Assembly (NCBI RefSeq): GCF_007989625.1
Contig: NZ_BJUK01000008.1
Coordinates: forward strand, 1-64,000
DNA from: Bisbaumannia pacifica
Lineage (GTDB): Bacteria; Pseudomonadota; Gammaproteobacteria; Pseudomonadales; Halomonadaceae
Reading direction: 5' to 3'
Length of the DNA: 64,000 nucleotides
Part shown: piece by piece, positions 11,282 to 22,156 of the stretch
Layout of the letters: every line of letters begins with the position of its first letter
Numbering within the stretch: the stretch's first letter is position 1
The notes under the pieces: generated by a model
Told to the model about the DNA's origin: nothing
The model's input: only the letters and a program-made list of their open reading frames with translations
Database searches by the model: none
Position numbers and translations under genes: made by a program

Positions 11282-11539
11282 ATGCTACGACTCGGACTGC
11301 TACTGTTGATCCTCCCCTCCCTGGCGCTGATGGGCATCTATTTCTGGGAACTCGCCCAGGTGCGTGACTGCACCTTCGGCGGGGGCCACTGGGACTACCT
11401 GGACGGGGTGTGTCGGGAGATGCCTCAGCCCTTCGCCTCCCTGCTGCAACGCCACCCGCTGCTGGTCAACGGCGGCATGCTGCTGTCGGTACTGGGGGTG
11501 GGGCTATGCATGGTGGGACTCTACACCAAGCGCCGCTGA
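11282..11539 (+). CDS. Small two-helix membrane protein, unknown
   Basis: The 85-residue protein starts at an ATG 16 nt after the M48 gene. It has hydrophobic segments at about residues 3-22 and 59-80 separated by a loop with the cysteines of DCTFGGGHWDYLDGVC, and it ends in a basic tail KRR. The close spacing suggests co-transcription with the protease. I do not recognise a family and the function is unknown. The paired loop cysteines could form a disulfide if that loop is periplasmic, which is inference. Confidence 0.7.
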   Translation: MLRLGLLLLILPSLALMGIYFWELAQVRDCTFGGGHWDYLDGVCREMPQPFASLLQRHPLLVNGGMLLSVLGVGLCMVGLYTKRR

Positions 11540-11543
11540 GTGA

Positions 11544-12557
11544 TCAGCGTAACCGCACCACTCGCTTGCCGATCCCCTTGCCGGTAAACAGGCCGCAGAG
11601 GGCCCGCGGCCAGGCCGCGAGGCCGTCGATTACATCGAGGGGAGCCAGGCCTTCGAACTCGGCCATCTCGGCCTGGAAGCGCGCCCAGTGCTCGGCCTCG
11701 TGACCGGGCACCACGAAGGGCATCAGCTTGGCTCCGAGTCTCTGCAAACGCACCAGGTTGGGCGGGGCACGACGCGGGTCGGAGTCATTGTACTGGCTGA
11801 TCATCCCGCATAGCATGACCCGCCCTCCGGGACGTAAGCAGTCGATGGCGGCGGCGAAGATCGCCCCGCCCAGGTTCTCGAAGTCCAGGTCGAGCCCCTC
11901 CGGGGCGGCCTTTGCCAGCTGCGCCGCGAAGCCCTCGGCATCACGATCATCCAGGGTCGCCGACACGCCCAGTGCCTCGCGCAGCCAGGCACGTTTGGTG
12001 GCGCTGCCGGCACCGGCGATCACCCGGGCCCCGGCGCGCTGGGCCAACTGCACGGCTAGGCTGCCCACGGCCCCGGTGGCGGCCGACACCAGCACCGTCT
12101 CACCGGGACGCGGCCGGCCGTAGTGGCGCATCCCCAACCAGGCGGTGAAACCGGTCATGCCGCGCTCATGGAGCCAACGCTCGGGGGCCGGGGTGCAGGC
12201 CGGCAGACAGAACGGCAGCAGGTCGGCTGGTTCGGGGGTCGTCAGGATCGTCCGGTCAGCCACCGGCAGGTGGCCGACCACCCAGTCGCCCTCCCGCCAG
12301 CGCCCGCGACTGCGGATAATGCGCCCCAGCCCCCAGGCGGAGAGCGGTGCCCCCGGCTGCCACTTGGCCAGGTAGCCATAGCCCTCGGGCTGCATGCGGG
12401 TACGCATATAGGGATCCACGGAGAGCCAGTGCAGTTCGAGCTCTACCTGCCCCAACGAACACGACGGCAACGACACCTCGCGCAGCGTGAAATCGGTAGG
12501 CACAGGCGACCCCGTGGGACGCCGCGCCAGATGCCAGCGTCGGGTCGTATCTACCAT
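11544..12557 (-). CDS. NADP-dependent medium-chain oxidoreductase (CurA/YncB-like)
   Basis: The 337-residue protein belongs to the medium-chain dehydrogenase/reductase superfamily, in the zinc-free leukotriene-B4-dehydrogenase/CurA branch. The nucleotide-binding segment VLVSAATGAVGSLAVQLAQ lies at about residues 145-163, and the N-terminal SVDPYMRTRM motif is characteristic of the branch. Such enzymes reduce the alkene double bond of alpha,beta-unsaturated carbonyls with NADPH. The ATG at 12557 comes 5 nt after aroE ends, so it is the last gene of that transcript. Substrate is not deducible. Confidence 0.85.
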   Translation of the reverse strand: MVDTTRRWHLARRPTGSPVPTDFTLREVSLPSCSLGQVELELHWLSVDPYMRTRMQPEGYGYLAKWQPGAPLSAWGLGRIIRSRGRWREGDWVVGHLPVADRTILTTPEPADLLPFCLPACTPAPERWLHERGMTGFTAWLGMRHYGRPRPGETVLVSAATGAVGSLAVQLAQRAGARVIAGAGSATKRAWLREALGVSATLDDRDAEGFAAQLAKAAPEGLDLDFENLGGAIFAAAIDCLRPGGRVMLCGMISQYNDSDPRRAPPNLVRLQRLGAKLMPFVVPGHEAEHWARFQAEMAEFEGLAPLDVIDGLAAWPRALCGLFTGKGIGKRVVRLR

Positions 12558-12562
12558 GCCGC

Positions 12563-14352
<1,790 letters not shown>

Positions 14353-14922
14353 TCAGCCGCGCAGCACGCGCCCGCTGATCAGATCACGAATGGTGCTGGG
14401 CTGGTCGCGCCCGCCAAGCGGGCCCTCCACCAGCGCCGCCAGGTCGTCGCCGAAATAGCCACGCACCTGGTCCGCGCTGAGCGCCGGCGGCTGCCCGGCG
14501 GGATTGGCGGAGGTCGAGACGATGGGCCCGCCGAAGGCGGCACAGAGCTCGGCGACCAGGGGATGATCGCTGACCCGCAGCGCCACGCTGCGGTGGCCAC
14601 CGCGCACCAGGGGATGGGCACGGCCGTTGTCCGGCACCAGCCAGGTATTGGGGCCGGGCCAGCTGGCCACCAGGGGCGCATGCAGGGCCGAGTCGAGCCC
14701 CTCCAGCCAGGGGCCGAACTGGGTGATATCGCCGGCGATCAGGATCATTCCCTTGGCCGGGTCCCGGGACTTGAGGCGCAACAGGGCGGTCAGCGCCCGG
14801 TCGTCATCCGGGTCGCAACCCAGCCCCCAGACCGCCTCGGTGGGGTAGGCGATCACGCCGCCGCTGCGCAGCGCGGCGACGCCCTGAGACAGAGATTCAC
14901 TGGAAAGAAGCGCATCACCCAT
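14353..14922 (-). CDS. tsaC: L-threonylcarbamoyladenylate synthase
   Basis: The 189-residue YrdC-domain protein makes threonylcarbamoyl-AMP from threonine, bicarbonate and ATP, the first step of t6A37 tRNA modification. The family's N-terminal VIAYPTEAVWGLGCDP, the KSRDPAKGMILIAGD segment and the late STSANPAG are all visible. The length fits the single-domain TsaC, not the longer Sua5. It lies between dprA and hemF on the minus strand. A later t6A cyclisation enzyme, tcdA, is also in this window. Confidence 0.95.
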   Translation of the reverse strand: MGDALLSSESLSQGVAALRSGGVIAYPTEAVWGLGCDPDDDRALTALLRLKSRDPAKGMILIAGDITQFGPWLEGLDSALHAPLVASWPGPNTWLVPDNGRAHPLVRGGHRSVALRVSDHPLVAELCAAFGGPIVSTSANPAGQPPALSADQVRGYFGDDLAALVEGPLGGRDQPSTIRDLISGRVLRG

Positions 14923-14973
14923 GGCGACCTCATCGCTCTCGCTGAAAAGGCAAAGTCTACCATGGCCCGCGCC

Positions 14974-16050
14974 TTACGGAAGGCGGATCCAGCCCCCGGC
15001 GGTGGCCGTCACCCGGCCCTCCAGCTCCAGGGCCAGCAACTGTCGCTGGCACTCCGCCACCGATAGCCCGGCCAGCGCCACCAGGGCATCCAGGGGCGTG
15101 GGCACGTCGCTGAGCAGCGCCAGCAGTGGCGCGTCGTCGGCGGCGGCAGGCTCCGGCTCGGGCATCGATACGGCCAGGGGGCCCTCCCAGTGCCCCAGCT
15201 CCTCCAGCAGCTCCTCGGGCCGGGTGATCAGGGTCGCCCCCTGGCGCAGCAGCTGCAGGCAGCCCCGGGCCTGGGGGTTGTGCAGCGACCCGGGCAGCAC
15301 GAAGAGGTCGCGGCCCTGTTCCAGGGCCAGACGGGCGCTGACCAGGGAGCCGCTGCGCTCGGCGGCTTCCACCACCAGCACGCCCCGCGAGAGGCCGGTG
15401 ATGATGCGGTTGCGACGCGGGAAATGGCCAGGGTGGGGAGGGGTACCGGGAGGATGTTCCGAAAGCAGCAGGCCGTCTCGGCGCAACCGCTCGTAGAGGG
15501 CGCCATGCTGGCGGGGGTAGATCACGTCGATGCCCGTCCCGAGTACCGCCAGACTGGTACCGCCGGCCGCCAGGGCCGCCGCCTGGGCACCGCCGTCGAT
15601 CCCCAGAGCCATGCCGCTGACCACGCACCAGCCCTGCGCGGCCATGGCCTCGGCGAAGCGAGCCGCGCTCCGCAGGCCATCCCGGGTGGGGCGGCGGGAC
15701 CCCACCATGGCCAGGCGGGGCGGTGTCAGGGTCGCGAGCTCACCCCGCGCCCAGAGCAGTGGCGGCGGGTCGGGCAATTCATCGAGTAGCCTCGGCCAGG
15801 CGGGGTGATCGGGGGACAGCAGGTGGTGATCCTCGGCCGCGTCGCCCCATTCCTCCAGGGCCTCGAGCTCGGCCTGGAGGGGGCTGCGGGCGGGATGCTC
15901 GAGCCATAGCCGCAGGGCCTGACGGGCCTGCCCCGGCAGCAGCGCCAGCCAGCCCTCGGGCCAGGCCGGCGACTGGGCCCGCAGCCTCGCCAGTTGCAGG
16001 GCCCCCAGGCCAGGCAGCCGGGTCAGCAACCACCACTCCCTGGCGGTCAT
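14974..16050 (-). CDS. dprA: DNA processing protein DprA (Smf)
   Basis: The 358-residue protein has an N-terminal helical SAM-like part and a central extended Rossmann fold with MVGSRRPT and VSGMALGIDGGAQ. The C-terminal winged-helix domain covers about residues 300-358. DprA loads RecA onto incoming single-stranded DNA during natural transformation, although many species that are not known to be competent keep it. It sits 12 nt after the LysM gene. A pilus gene (pilW) is present elsewhere in the window, but competence is not shown. Confidence 0.95.
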   Translation of the reverse strand: MTAREWWLLTRLPGLGALQLARLRAQSPAWPEGWLALLPGQARQALRLWLEHPARSPLQAELEALEEWGDAAEDHHLLSPDHPAWPRLLDELPDPPPLLWARGELATLTPPRLAMVGSRRPTRDGLRSAARFAEAMAAQGWCVVSGMALGIDGGAQAAALAAGGTSLAVLGTGIDVIYPRQHGALYERLRRDGLLLSEHPPGTPPHPGHFPRRNRIITGLSRGVLVVEAAERSGSLVSARLALEQGRDLFVLPGSLHNPQARGCLQLLRQGATLITRPEELLEELGHWEGPLAVSMPEPEPAAADDAPLLALLSDVPTPLDALVALAGLSVAECQRQLLALELEGRVTATAGGWIRLP

Positions 16051-16062
16051 CGGCGCCTGCGC

Positions 16063-17142
16063 TCAGGGCGCGTCGGCCAGCAGCTCGCGGCGGTCGGGGT
16101 GATAGACCCGATCCCCCACCGCCAGGGTGCGCGTCGCCTGCATCACCAGGGCGTAGCTGACCTTCTCGAAGGGACGGAACACCATCACCAGGCCGGCCTC
16201 CTCGCCGGGCAGCTGGATCAGCTCGTTGGTGTTGGGGTCGGTGACCAGCTCGCCCTGCTGCTCGACCCGCAGCACATGTCCCGCCGCGATGCCATCGCGG
16301 CGCCCCAGGTCCAGGGCCACCACCTGCAGGCGGCCGATGAACTGCACCCCGCCGGGCACCGCCAGGATGCGACCACTGATGGCGCGCTCCGGCGCCCGGG
16401 GCAGGAACTGACCGGCCCACTCGCGCTCTTCCACCGGCAGGATCAGGTCGCCATTGCGCACCTCGAAATCGGACTCGGTGATCTCCAGGCGGCTGATCTC
16501 GCCATCGCGACGCAGCCACAGGGCGCGCCCCACGCCAAGCAACTCGATGCCCAGCAGCTCGCCGTTCTGGGGATCCTCGTAGCGCTCGCCCAGGCGATAG
16601 ATCCCCAGGCGCCCGGTATCGGGCAGCGCGCCGCGCACGTAGATGGCATCGCCCGCGCCACTGACCAGGCGGCGATCGTCGCCGCCCACCACATAGGCCA
16701 GGTTCTCGATCCCCTCGGCCTCGTCCACCACCCGATGACGGCGCAGGAAGTGCTCCACCACCTCCAGGGGCAGGGGCGCGATGGCCTCCCGGTGAGGCAC
16801 CCGGCGCACCTCCGGCGAGAGCCGCACCACGCCCTGCCCCCGCTCCAGGCGCAGGCAGGGGCGACCGTTGCAGTCGGCCAGGTAGATGATGTCACCGGGG
16901 TAGATCAGGTGAGGGTTGCGGATCTGCGGATTGACCTGCCAGATCTCCGGCCATTGCCAGGGGTGGCGCAGGAAGCGTCCGGAGATATCCCAGAGGGTAT
17001 CGCCGCGCACCACCGTATAGCGCTCCGGGGCATCGTCCCTGAGCCCGGCATAGCTCAGCGATTGCGCCTGAGCCGCGGCCACCCACGCCATGATCAGGGC
17101 CACCAGCGCCCCGCCGCATAGATATCGCACGCATCGTTTCAT
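16063..17142 (-). CDS. Secreted LysM-domain protein
   Basis: The 359-residue protein has a signal peptide (hydrophobic GGALVALIMAWVAAAQA) and one LysM domain at about residues 41-93 (TVVRGDTLWDISGRFLRHPW through IYPGDIIYL). A long C-terminal region of mostly beta character follows. LysM binds peptidoglycan, so a periplasmic wall-associated role is likely. This gene is regularly found upstream of dprA and divergent from def in gammaproteobacteria. No catalytic domain is visible and the role of the C-terminal part is unknown. Confidence 0.88.
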   Translation of the reverse strand: MKRCVRYLCGGALVALIMAWVAAAQAQSLSYAGLRDDAPERYTVVRGDTLWDISGRFLRHPWQWPEIWQVNPQIRNPHLIYPGDIIYLADCNGRPCLRLERGQGVVRLSPEVRRVPHREAIAPLPLEVVEHFLRRHRVVDEAEGIENLAYVVGGDDRRLVSGAGDAIYVRGALPDTGRLGIYRLGERYEDPQNGELLGIELLGVGRALWLRRDGEISRLEITESDFEVRNGDLILPVEEREWAGQFLPRAPERAISGRILAVPGGVQFIGRLQVVALDLGRRDGIAAGHVLRVEQQGELVTDPNTNELIQLPGEEAGLVMVFRPFEKVSYALVMQATRTLAVGDRVYHPDRRELLADAP

Positions 17143-17333
17143 CCCTTGGCCCCCCCAGCCCCGCCGGCCCCGATCGGGTACCGGCCGAATGAATTCCCCG
17201 CACCTTCATCATGTAGCATTTCGTAAATCAGTGTAATCCCCGTGTCCCGTTCACGCACACCGGGATGCACGATAGGGCATGACTATTACGCCCATGATCG
17301 GGTCGCGTGGTTCCGTTGCCGTCGTCACCCCTC

Positions 17334-17339
17334 TACAAT
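17334..17339 (+). promoter_or_regulatory. Candidate -10 element for def
   Basis: TACAAT lies 45 nt before the def ATG in the 241-bp gap between the divergent LysM gene and def. No good -35 hexamer is visible at the correct distance, so the call rests on the -10 alone. Confidence 0.35.
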
Positions 17340-17383
17340 ATGGAAAGAAACCCGAACCCCCGCACAACGGTGATTTCAACGCC

Positions 17384-17896
17384 ATGGCCAAGTTACCCAT
17401 TCTCGAATTTCCCGACGAGCGTCTGCGCACCAAGGCGGCCCCGGTCGACAGCGTCGATGATGCCGTTCGCCAGCTGGTCGATGACATGTTCGAGACCATG
17501 TACGCCGCCCGCGGCATCGGCCTGGCGGCGACCCAGGTGGATGTGCACCGTCGCGTCATCGTGATGGACATCAGCGACGACCAGAGCCAGCCACTGGTGC
17601 TGATCAATCCCGAGTACACTCCCCTCGGCGAGGAGCGTCAGCCGATGCAGGAGGGCTGCCTCTCGGTGCCCGAGTATTACGCCGAAGTGCCCCGCGCGCT
17701 GAGGGTCCGTCTCAAGGCCCTCGACCGCGATGGCCAGCCCTACGAGCTGGAGGCCGATGGCCTGCTGGCGCACTGCATCCAGCACGAGCATGACCACCTC
17801 GAGGGCGTGCTCTTCGTCGACTACCTCTCGGCACTCAAGCGCGAGCGAGTCATGAAGAAGATGCAGAAGCGCCATAAGCTGCTGCAGGAGGCCTAA
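17384..17896 (+). CDS. def: Peptide deformylase
   Basis: The 170-residue metalloenzyme removes the formyl group from nascent N-terminal methionine. All three family motifs are present: [13 protein letters not shown] (metal cysteine) and HEHDH (two metal histidines). The chosen ATG at 17384 matches the usual MAxLPILxFPDxRLR start. An upstream in-frame extension to 17279 lacks conservation. It is followed by fmt, the enzyme that adds the formyl group to initiator tRNA, so the two genes form a functional pair. Confidence 0.97.
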   Translation: MAKLPILEFPDERLRTKAAPVDSVDDAVRQLVDDMFETMYAARGIGLAATQVDVHRRVIVMDISDDQSQPLVLINPEYTPLGEERQPMQEGCLSVPEYYAEVPRALRVRLKALDRDGQPYELEADGLLAHCIQHEHDHLEGVLFVDYLSALKRERVMKKMQKRHKLLQEA

Positions 17897-17907
17897 GCCT
17901 CCCCCCC

Positions 17908-17941
17908 ACGACAAGGCCGGGTATCCCCCGGCCTTCGTCGT
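17908..17941 (+). terminator. Hairpin after def
   Basis: ACGAC-AAGGCCGGG pairs with CCCGGCCTT-CGTCGT across a 5-nt loop with one bulged base. The U-tract after it is weak (TAAGGG), so termination may be partial and fmt may be reached by readthrough. Confidence 0.5.
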
Positions 17942-18009
17942 TAAGGGCCGCCTTGCGCTATCATGTCGCCTACCCTGTCAGAACCGACGACCCAGCAAGG
18001 CCATCCTGC

Positions 18010-18999
18010 ATGACTCGACCCCTTCGCGTGATCTTCGCCGGCACCCCGGACTTCGCCGCCTCCAGCCTCCAGGCGCTGCTCGACAGTCCCCACCGGGTCA
18101 TCGCCGTCTATACCCAGCCCGATCGTCCCGCCGGCCGCGGCCGCAAATTGACCCCCAGCCCGGTCAAGGCCCTGGCCCAACAGCATGAACTGCCGGTCTA
18201 CCAGCCCCAGAGCCTGAGGGATGCCGAGGCCCAGGCCGAACTGGCGGCCCTCGAGGCGGATCTCATGGTGGTGGTGGCCTATGGCCTCTTGCTGCCCCAG
18301 GCGGTACTGGATATCCCGCGTCTGGGCTGTCTCAATGTGCACGCCTCCCTGCTGCCGCGCTGGCGCGGCGCCGCGCCCATCCAGCGCGCCATCGAGGCCG
18401 GCGATGTCGAGAGCGGGGTGACCATCATGCAGATGGACGTCGGCCTGGATACCGGCCCCATGCTGCTGACCCGTACCACCTCTATCGAGGACACCACCAC
18501 CGGCGGCGAACTCCACGACCGCCTGGCGGCACTCGGTGGCGAGGCCATCGTCGAGGCCCTCGACCGGCTCGCCGCGGACGGCCTGACCGCCACCCCCCAG
18601 CCCGAGGCGGGCGTGACCTATGCCGCCAAGCTCTCCAAGGCGGAGGCGGAACTCGATTTCCGCCGCCCCGCCGCCGAGCTGGCCGCCCGGGTGCGCGCCT
18701 TCAACCCCTGGCCGGTGGCCTGGACCCGCCTGGCGGGCCAGCCCCTGCGGGTCTGGCTGGCGGCCGTCGGCGAGCGCCTCGCCGAGGATCCCCAAGCGCC
18801 TCCCGGCACCCTGCTCTCCGCCGGCCGCGACGCCCTGCGTATCGCCTGCGGCGAGGACGGCCGCGAGGTACTGGCGGTGAGTCGCGCCCAATTGCCCGGC
18901 GGCAAGCCCCTGGCCACCCGGGAGCTGCTTAACGCCGGCCAGGCCCGCTTCACCCCGGGCACCCGCCTGGGCGAGACCCCCACGGAGACGCCCCAATGA
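18010..18999 (+). CDS. fmt: Methionyl-tRNA formyltransferase
   Basis: The 329-residue enzyme formylates Met-tRNA(fMet) using 10-formyltetrahydrofolate. It shows the N-terminal [10 protein letters not shown], the folate/catalytic segment [20 protein letters not shown] with the catalytic Asn-His, and the C-terminal OB-fold tRNA-binding domain from about residue 210. The ATG at 18010 lies 113 nt after def. The stop overlaps rsmB in an ATGA junction. Confidence 0.97.
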   Translation: MTRPLRVIFAGTPDFAASSLQALLDSPHRVIAVYTQPDRPAGRGRKLTPSPVKALAQQHELPVYQPQSLRDAEAQAELAALEADLMVVVAYGLLLPQAVLDIPRLGCLNVHASLLPRWRGAAPIQRAIEAGDVESGVTIMQMDVGLDTGPMLLTRTTSIEDTTTGGELHDRLAALGGEAIVEALDRLAADGLTATPQPEAGVTYAAKLSKAEAELDFRRPAAELAARVRAFNPWPVAWTRLAGQPLRVWLAAVGERLAEDPQAPPGTLLSAGRDALRIACGEDGREVLAVSRAQLPGGKPLATRELLNAGQARFTPGTRLGETPTETPQ

Positions 19000-20327
19000 G
19001 CGATCGTCGCCCCCCCAACGGCCAGGAAGTGCGCGCCGCCGCCGCCCGCAATCTGGTCCCGGTGATTACCGCCAAGGGTTCCTTGGCGAGCCTCGACGAG
19101 GGGCAGGTGGGCAGCCGTGATCGGGGCCTGCTGCGCGAGCTCTGCTATGGCGTCTGCCGCACCCAGCCGCGCCTGGAGGCCCTGGCCGGCCGGCTGCTCA
19201 AGCACCCCTTCAAGCGTCGCGATGCGGATATTCAGGCCCTGCTGCTGGTAGGCATCTACCAGTTGCTCTACCTGCGCGTGCCGGCCCACGCCGCCGTGGG
19301 CGAAACCGCCGGCGCCGCCCGCCTGCTCGGCAAGGAGTGGGCCACCCGGGTGCTCAACGGCTGCCTGCGCCGCCTGCAACGGGAGTCGATGGCGCTCCAG
19401 GCCGAGGTGGACAAGGACCCTCATGTGGCCCTGATGCATCCGCCCTGGCTGCTCAAGGCACTGCGTCAGGCCTGGCCCAACGACTGGCGCGCCATCGCCG
19501 CTGCCAATAACCTGCCCGGCCCCATGACCCTGCGCATCAACCGCCGTCATGGCGATCGGGAGGCCTACCTGGCCCGCCTCTACGACGTCCACCTTTCGGC
19601 ACGACTCTGCCTGCACTCCCCGGATGGCCTGACCCTGGAGACTCCCTGCGACGTCTACCAGCTCCCCGGCTTCGAGGCCGGCCATGTCAGCGTTCAGGAC
19701 GAGGCCGCCCAGCTCGCCGCCGAGCTGCTGGGCCCGGTGCTGGCGCCGCGCCCCGGGGCCCGGGTGCTGGACGCCTGCTGCGCCCCCGGCGGCAAGACCG
19801 CCCACCTGCTGGAGGTCTTCGACCTGGCCCTGACCGGCATCGACAGCGACGCCAAGCGGCTCTCCCGGGTCGAATCGACCCTGGAGCGACTCAAGCTGGA
19901 AGCCACCCTGCTGCATGCCGACGCCGCCACGGATGACTGGTGGGATGGCACCCCCTTCGATGCCATCCTGCTGGACGCCCCCTGCTCCGGCAGCGGCGTG
20001 ATCCGCCGCCACCCGGACATCAAGGCCCTGCGCCGTGCCGAGGATATCCCCCGGCTGGCGACGCTGCAGGCCAGGCTGCTGGATGCCCTCTGGGCCAAGC
20101 TGGCCCCCGGCGGCACCCTGCTCTATGCCACCTGCTCGGTACTGCCGGAAGAGAACGCCGATCAGATCCAGGCCTTCCTGGCCCGCACCCCCGACGCCGA
20201 AGTCACCACCCCCGGCGACGTGGCCTGGGGTCGCCCCGCCGGCGCCGGCCGACAGTTGCTGCCCGAGGAGGATAGCCACGACGGCTTCTTCTATGCCCGG
20301 CTGCACAAGAGCAAGGCCATCGCCTGA
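18996..20327 (+). CDS. rsmB: 16S rRNA (cytosine-967-C5)-methyltransferase
   Basis: The 443-residue protein has an N-terminal NusB-like RNA-binding domain (to about residue 140) and a SAM-dependent catalytic domain. The SAM loop is seen in [17 protein letters not shown], and the two catalytic cysteines lie in [17 protein letters not shown] and LLYATCSV. It methylates C967 of 16S rRNA. The gene is translationally coupled to fmt. The order def-fmt-rsmB-trkA is the same as in E. coli, here with a dodecin gene inserted before trkA. Confidence 0.96.
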   Translation: MSDRRPPNGQEVRAAAARNLVPVITAKGSLASLDEGQVGSRDRGLLRELCYGVCRTQPRLEALAGRLLKHPFKRRDADIQALLLVGIYQLLYLRVPAHAAVGETAGAARLLGKEWATRVLNGCLRRLQRESMALQAEVDKDPHVALMHPPWLLKALRQAWPNDWRAIAAANNLPGPMTLRINRRHGDREAYLARLYDVHLSARLCLHSPDGLTLETPCDVYQLPGFEAGHVSVQDEAAQLAAELLGPVLAPRPGARVLDACCAPGGKTAHLLEVFDLALTGIDSDAKRLSRVESTLERLKLEATLLHADAATDDWWDGTPFDAILLDAPCSGSGVIRRHPDIKALRRAEDIPRLATLQARLLDALWAKLAPGGTLLYATCSVLPEENADQIQAFLARTPDAEVTTPGDVAWGRPAGAGRQLLPEEDSHDGFFYARLHKSKAIA

Positions 20328-20436
20328 CGCGCCCCGGTGAAGAATTAGCGTTTACCGGCATCCGGTGCCTGCCCCCCTATACTGCCAGGAGCCCCCGCCA
20401 TCACGGCGGGGCCCCTTCATCGGCACGGGAGGCCCC

Positions 20437-20643
20437 ATGTCCCACGTCTACAAGCATATCGAGCTCACCGGCTCCTCCCCCGAGGGCATCGAGGACGCCG
20501 TCAATCAGGCCCTGACTCGGGCCAGTCGCACCATTCACGACATGCGCTGGTTCGAGGTGATCGAGACCCGCGGGCATATCGAAAACGGCAAAGTGGCTCA
20601 CTGGCAGGTGACCCTCAAGGTGGGCTTCACCCTGGAAGAGTGA
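20437..20643 (+). CDS. Dodecin family flavin-binding protein
   Basis: The 68-residue protein has the dodecin fold sequence: an N-terminal [13 protein letters not shown] strand, a helix, then the W of [13 protein letters not shown] and the final VTLKVGF(T)LEE strand. Dodecins assemble into dodecameric shells that store riboflavin or FMN and damp its photoreactivity. The ATG follows a GGGAGG ribosome site. It sits between rsmB and trkA without an obvious functional link to either. Confidence 0.9.
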   Translation: MSHVYKHIELTGSSPEGIEDAVNQALTRASRTIHDMRWFEVIETRGHIENGKVAHWQVTLKVGFTLEE

Positions 20644-20668
20644 CCCCCGTGGCCCGGTGGTTTATGCT
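20640..20668 (+). promoter_or_regulatory. Candidate sigma-70 promoter of trkA
   Basis: GTGACC (20640-20645, 4 of 6) and TATGCT (20663-20668, 4 of 6) are separated by 17 bp within the 105-bp gap before trkA. The first hexamer overlaps the dodecin stop codon. Confidence 0.45.
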
Positions 20669-20748
20669 AGCCGGCGCCTTTCGGTCCGCCGCCGACGCTT
20701 CCCCAGCGCCGGCGGCAGCTTGGGTTATCAGCAGACGGAATCCCTGTC

Positions 20749-22122
20749 ATGAAGATCATCATTCTCGGCGCCGGTCAGGTCGGCGGCACCCTGGCCGAAC
20801 ACCTGGCCCACGAGGAGAACGACATCACGGTGGTGGACACCGACGGCGACAAGCTGCGCGAGCTGCATAATCGCCTGGATATCCGCACCGTCAGTGGCCC
20901 CGCCTCCTATCCCATGGTGCTGCGCCAGGCCGGCTGCGAGGACGCCGACATGCTGATCGCGGTGACCAGTCAGGACGAGGTCAACATGATCGCCTGCCAG
21001 GTCGCCCATACCCTCTTCCGCACCCCGACCAAGATCGCCCGGGTGCGGGCCACCGCCTACCTGACCCGTCGCGGCCTGTTCGCCCACGAGGCGATTCCCA
21101 TCGATGTGTTGATCAGCCCAGAGCAGGTGGTCACCGACCATATCCGCCGCCTGATCGAGTACCCCGGCGCCCTGCAGGTGCTGGAGTTCGCCGGCGGCCA
21201 GGTGCAGCTAGTGGCGGTGGAGGCCTTCTATGGCGGGCCCCTGGTGGGCCAGGACCTGGGCTTCCTGCGCCGCCATATGCCCAGCGTGGATACCCGGGTG
21301 GCGGCCATCTATCGCCGCAACCGGCCGATCATCCCGCGGGGCGACACCGTGATCGAGGCCGACGACGAGGTGTTCTTTATCGCCGCCCGTCGCGATATTC
21401 GCGCGGTGATGAGCGAGCTGCGCCGGGTCGAACGGGACTTCCGGCGGGTGATGATCGCCGGCGGCGGCAATATCGGCGAGCGCCTCGCCGAGATGCTCGA
21501 GCACAGCCATCAGGTGAAGATCATCGAGCACAGCCTGGAGCGCTGCACCACCCTCTCCGAGCGCCTCGACCGCACCGTGGTGCTCCACGGCAGCGCCACC
21601 AGCAAGCGCCTGCTGCTGGAGGAGAACATCGAGGAGTGCGATATCTTCTGCGCCCTGACCAACGACGACGAGGTCAATATCATGTCGTCGATGCTGGCCA
21701 AGCGTTTGGGGGCCCGGCGGGTGCTGACGCTGATCAATAACGCCGCCTACGTGGACCTGGTTCAGGGTGGCGAGATCGATATCGCCATCTCCCCCCAGCA
21801 GGCCACCATCGGCAGCCTGCTGACCCATGTACGCCGCGGCGATATCGTCAATGTCCACTCCCTGCGTCGCGGCGCCGCCGAGGCCATCGAGGCCATCGCC
21901 CACGGCGATGCCCGCTCCTCCCGGGTGGTGGGCCGTGCCATCGGCGAGATCGACCTGCCCGGCGGCACCACCATCGGCGCCGTGGTGCGCGGCAAGGAGG
22001 TGCTGATCGCCCACGACGACGTGGTGGTGGAGTCCGGCGATCATGTCATCCTGTTCGTCGTCGACAAGCGCCGCATCCGCGACGTGGAGCGCCTCTTCCA
22101 GGTCGGCCTGACCTTCTTCTGA
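20749..22122 (+). CDS. trkA: Trk system potassium uptake regulatory subunit TrkA
   Basis: The 457-residue cytoplasmic protein has two RCK units, each with a Rossmann NAD-binding half and a C-terminal RCK_C half. The glycine-rich loops [14 protein letters not shown] (near residue 7) and [13 protein letters not shown] (near 240) are both intact. TrkA binds TrkH and gates K+ uptake in response to nucleotides. It is followed after 34 nt by trkH. Trk systems are the main K+ uptake route in halophilic gammaproteobacteria during osmotic upshift. Confidence 0.97.
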   Translation: MKIIILGAGQVGGTLAEHLAHEENDITVVDTDGDKLRELHNRLDIRTVSGPASYPMVLRQAGCEDADMLIAVTSQDEVNMIACQVAHTLFRTPTKIARVRATAYLTRRGLFAHEAIPIDVLISPEQVVTDHIRRLIEYPGALQVLEFAGGQVQLVAVEAFYGGPLVGQDLGFLRRHMPSVDTRVAAIYRRNRPIIPRGDTVIEADDEVFFIAARRDIRAVMSELRRVERDFRRVMIAGGGNIGERLAEMLEHSHQVKIIEHSLERCTTLSERLDRTVVLHGSATSKRLLLEENIEECDIFCALTNDDEVNIMSSMLAKRLGARRVLTLINNAAYVDLVQGGEIDIAISPQQATIGSLLTHVRRGDIVNVHSLRRGAAEAIEAIAHGDARSSRVVGRAIGEIDLPGGTTIGAVVRGKEVLIAHDDVVVESGDHVILFVVDKRRIRDVERLFQVGLTFF

Positions 22123-22156
22123 TGAACCGGGTGGTTTCCCTAAGGACTGCGGCACC

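Noticed and set aside
14974..16050. dprA and pilW as evidence of a competence system
   Set aside because: Both genes are widespread in non-competent bacteria and no com genes lie in the window.
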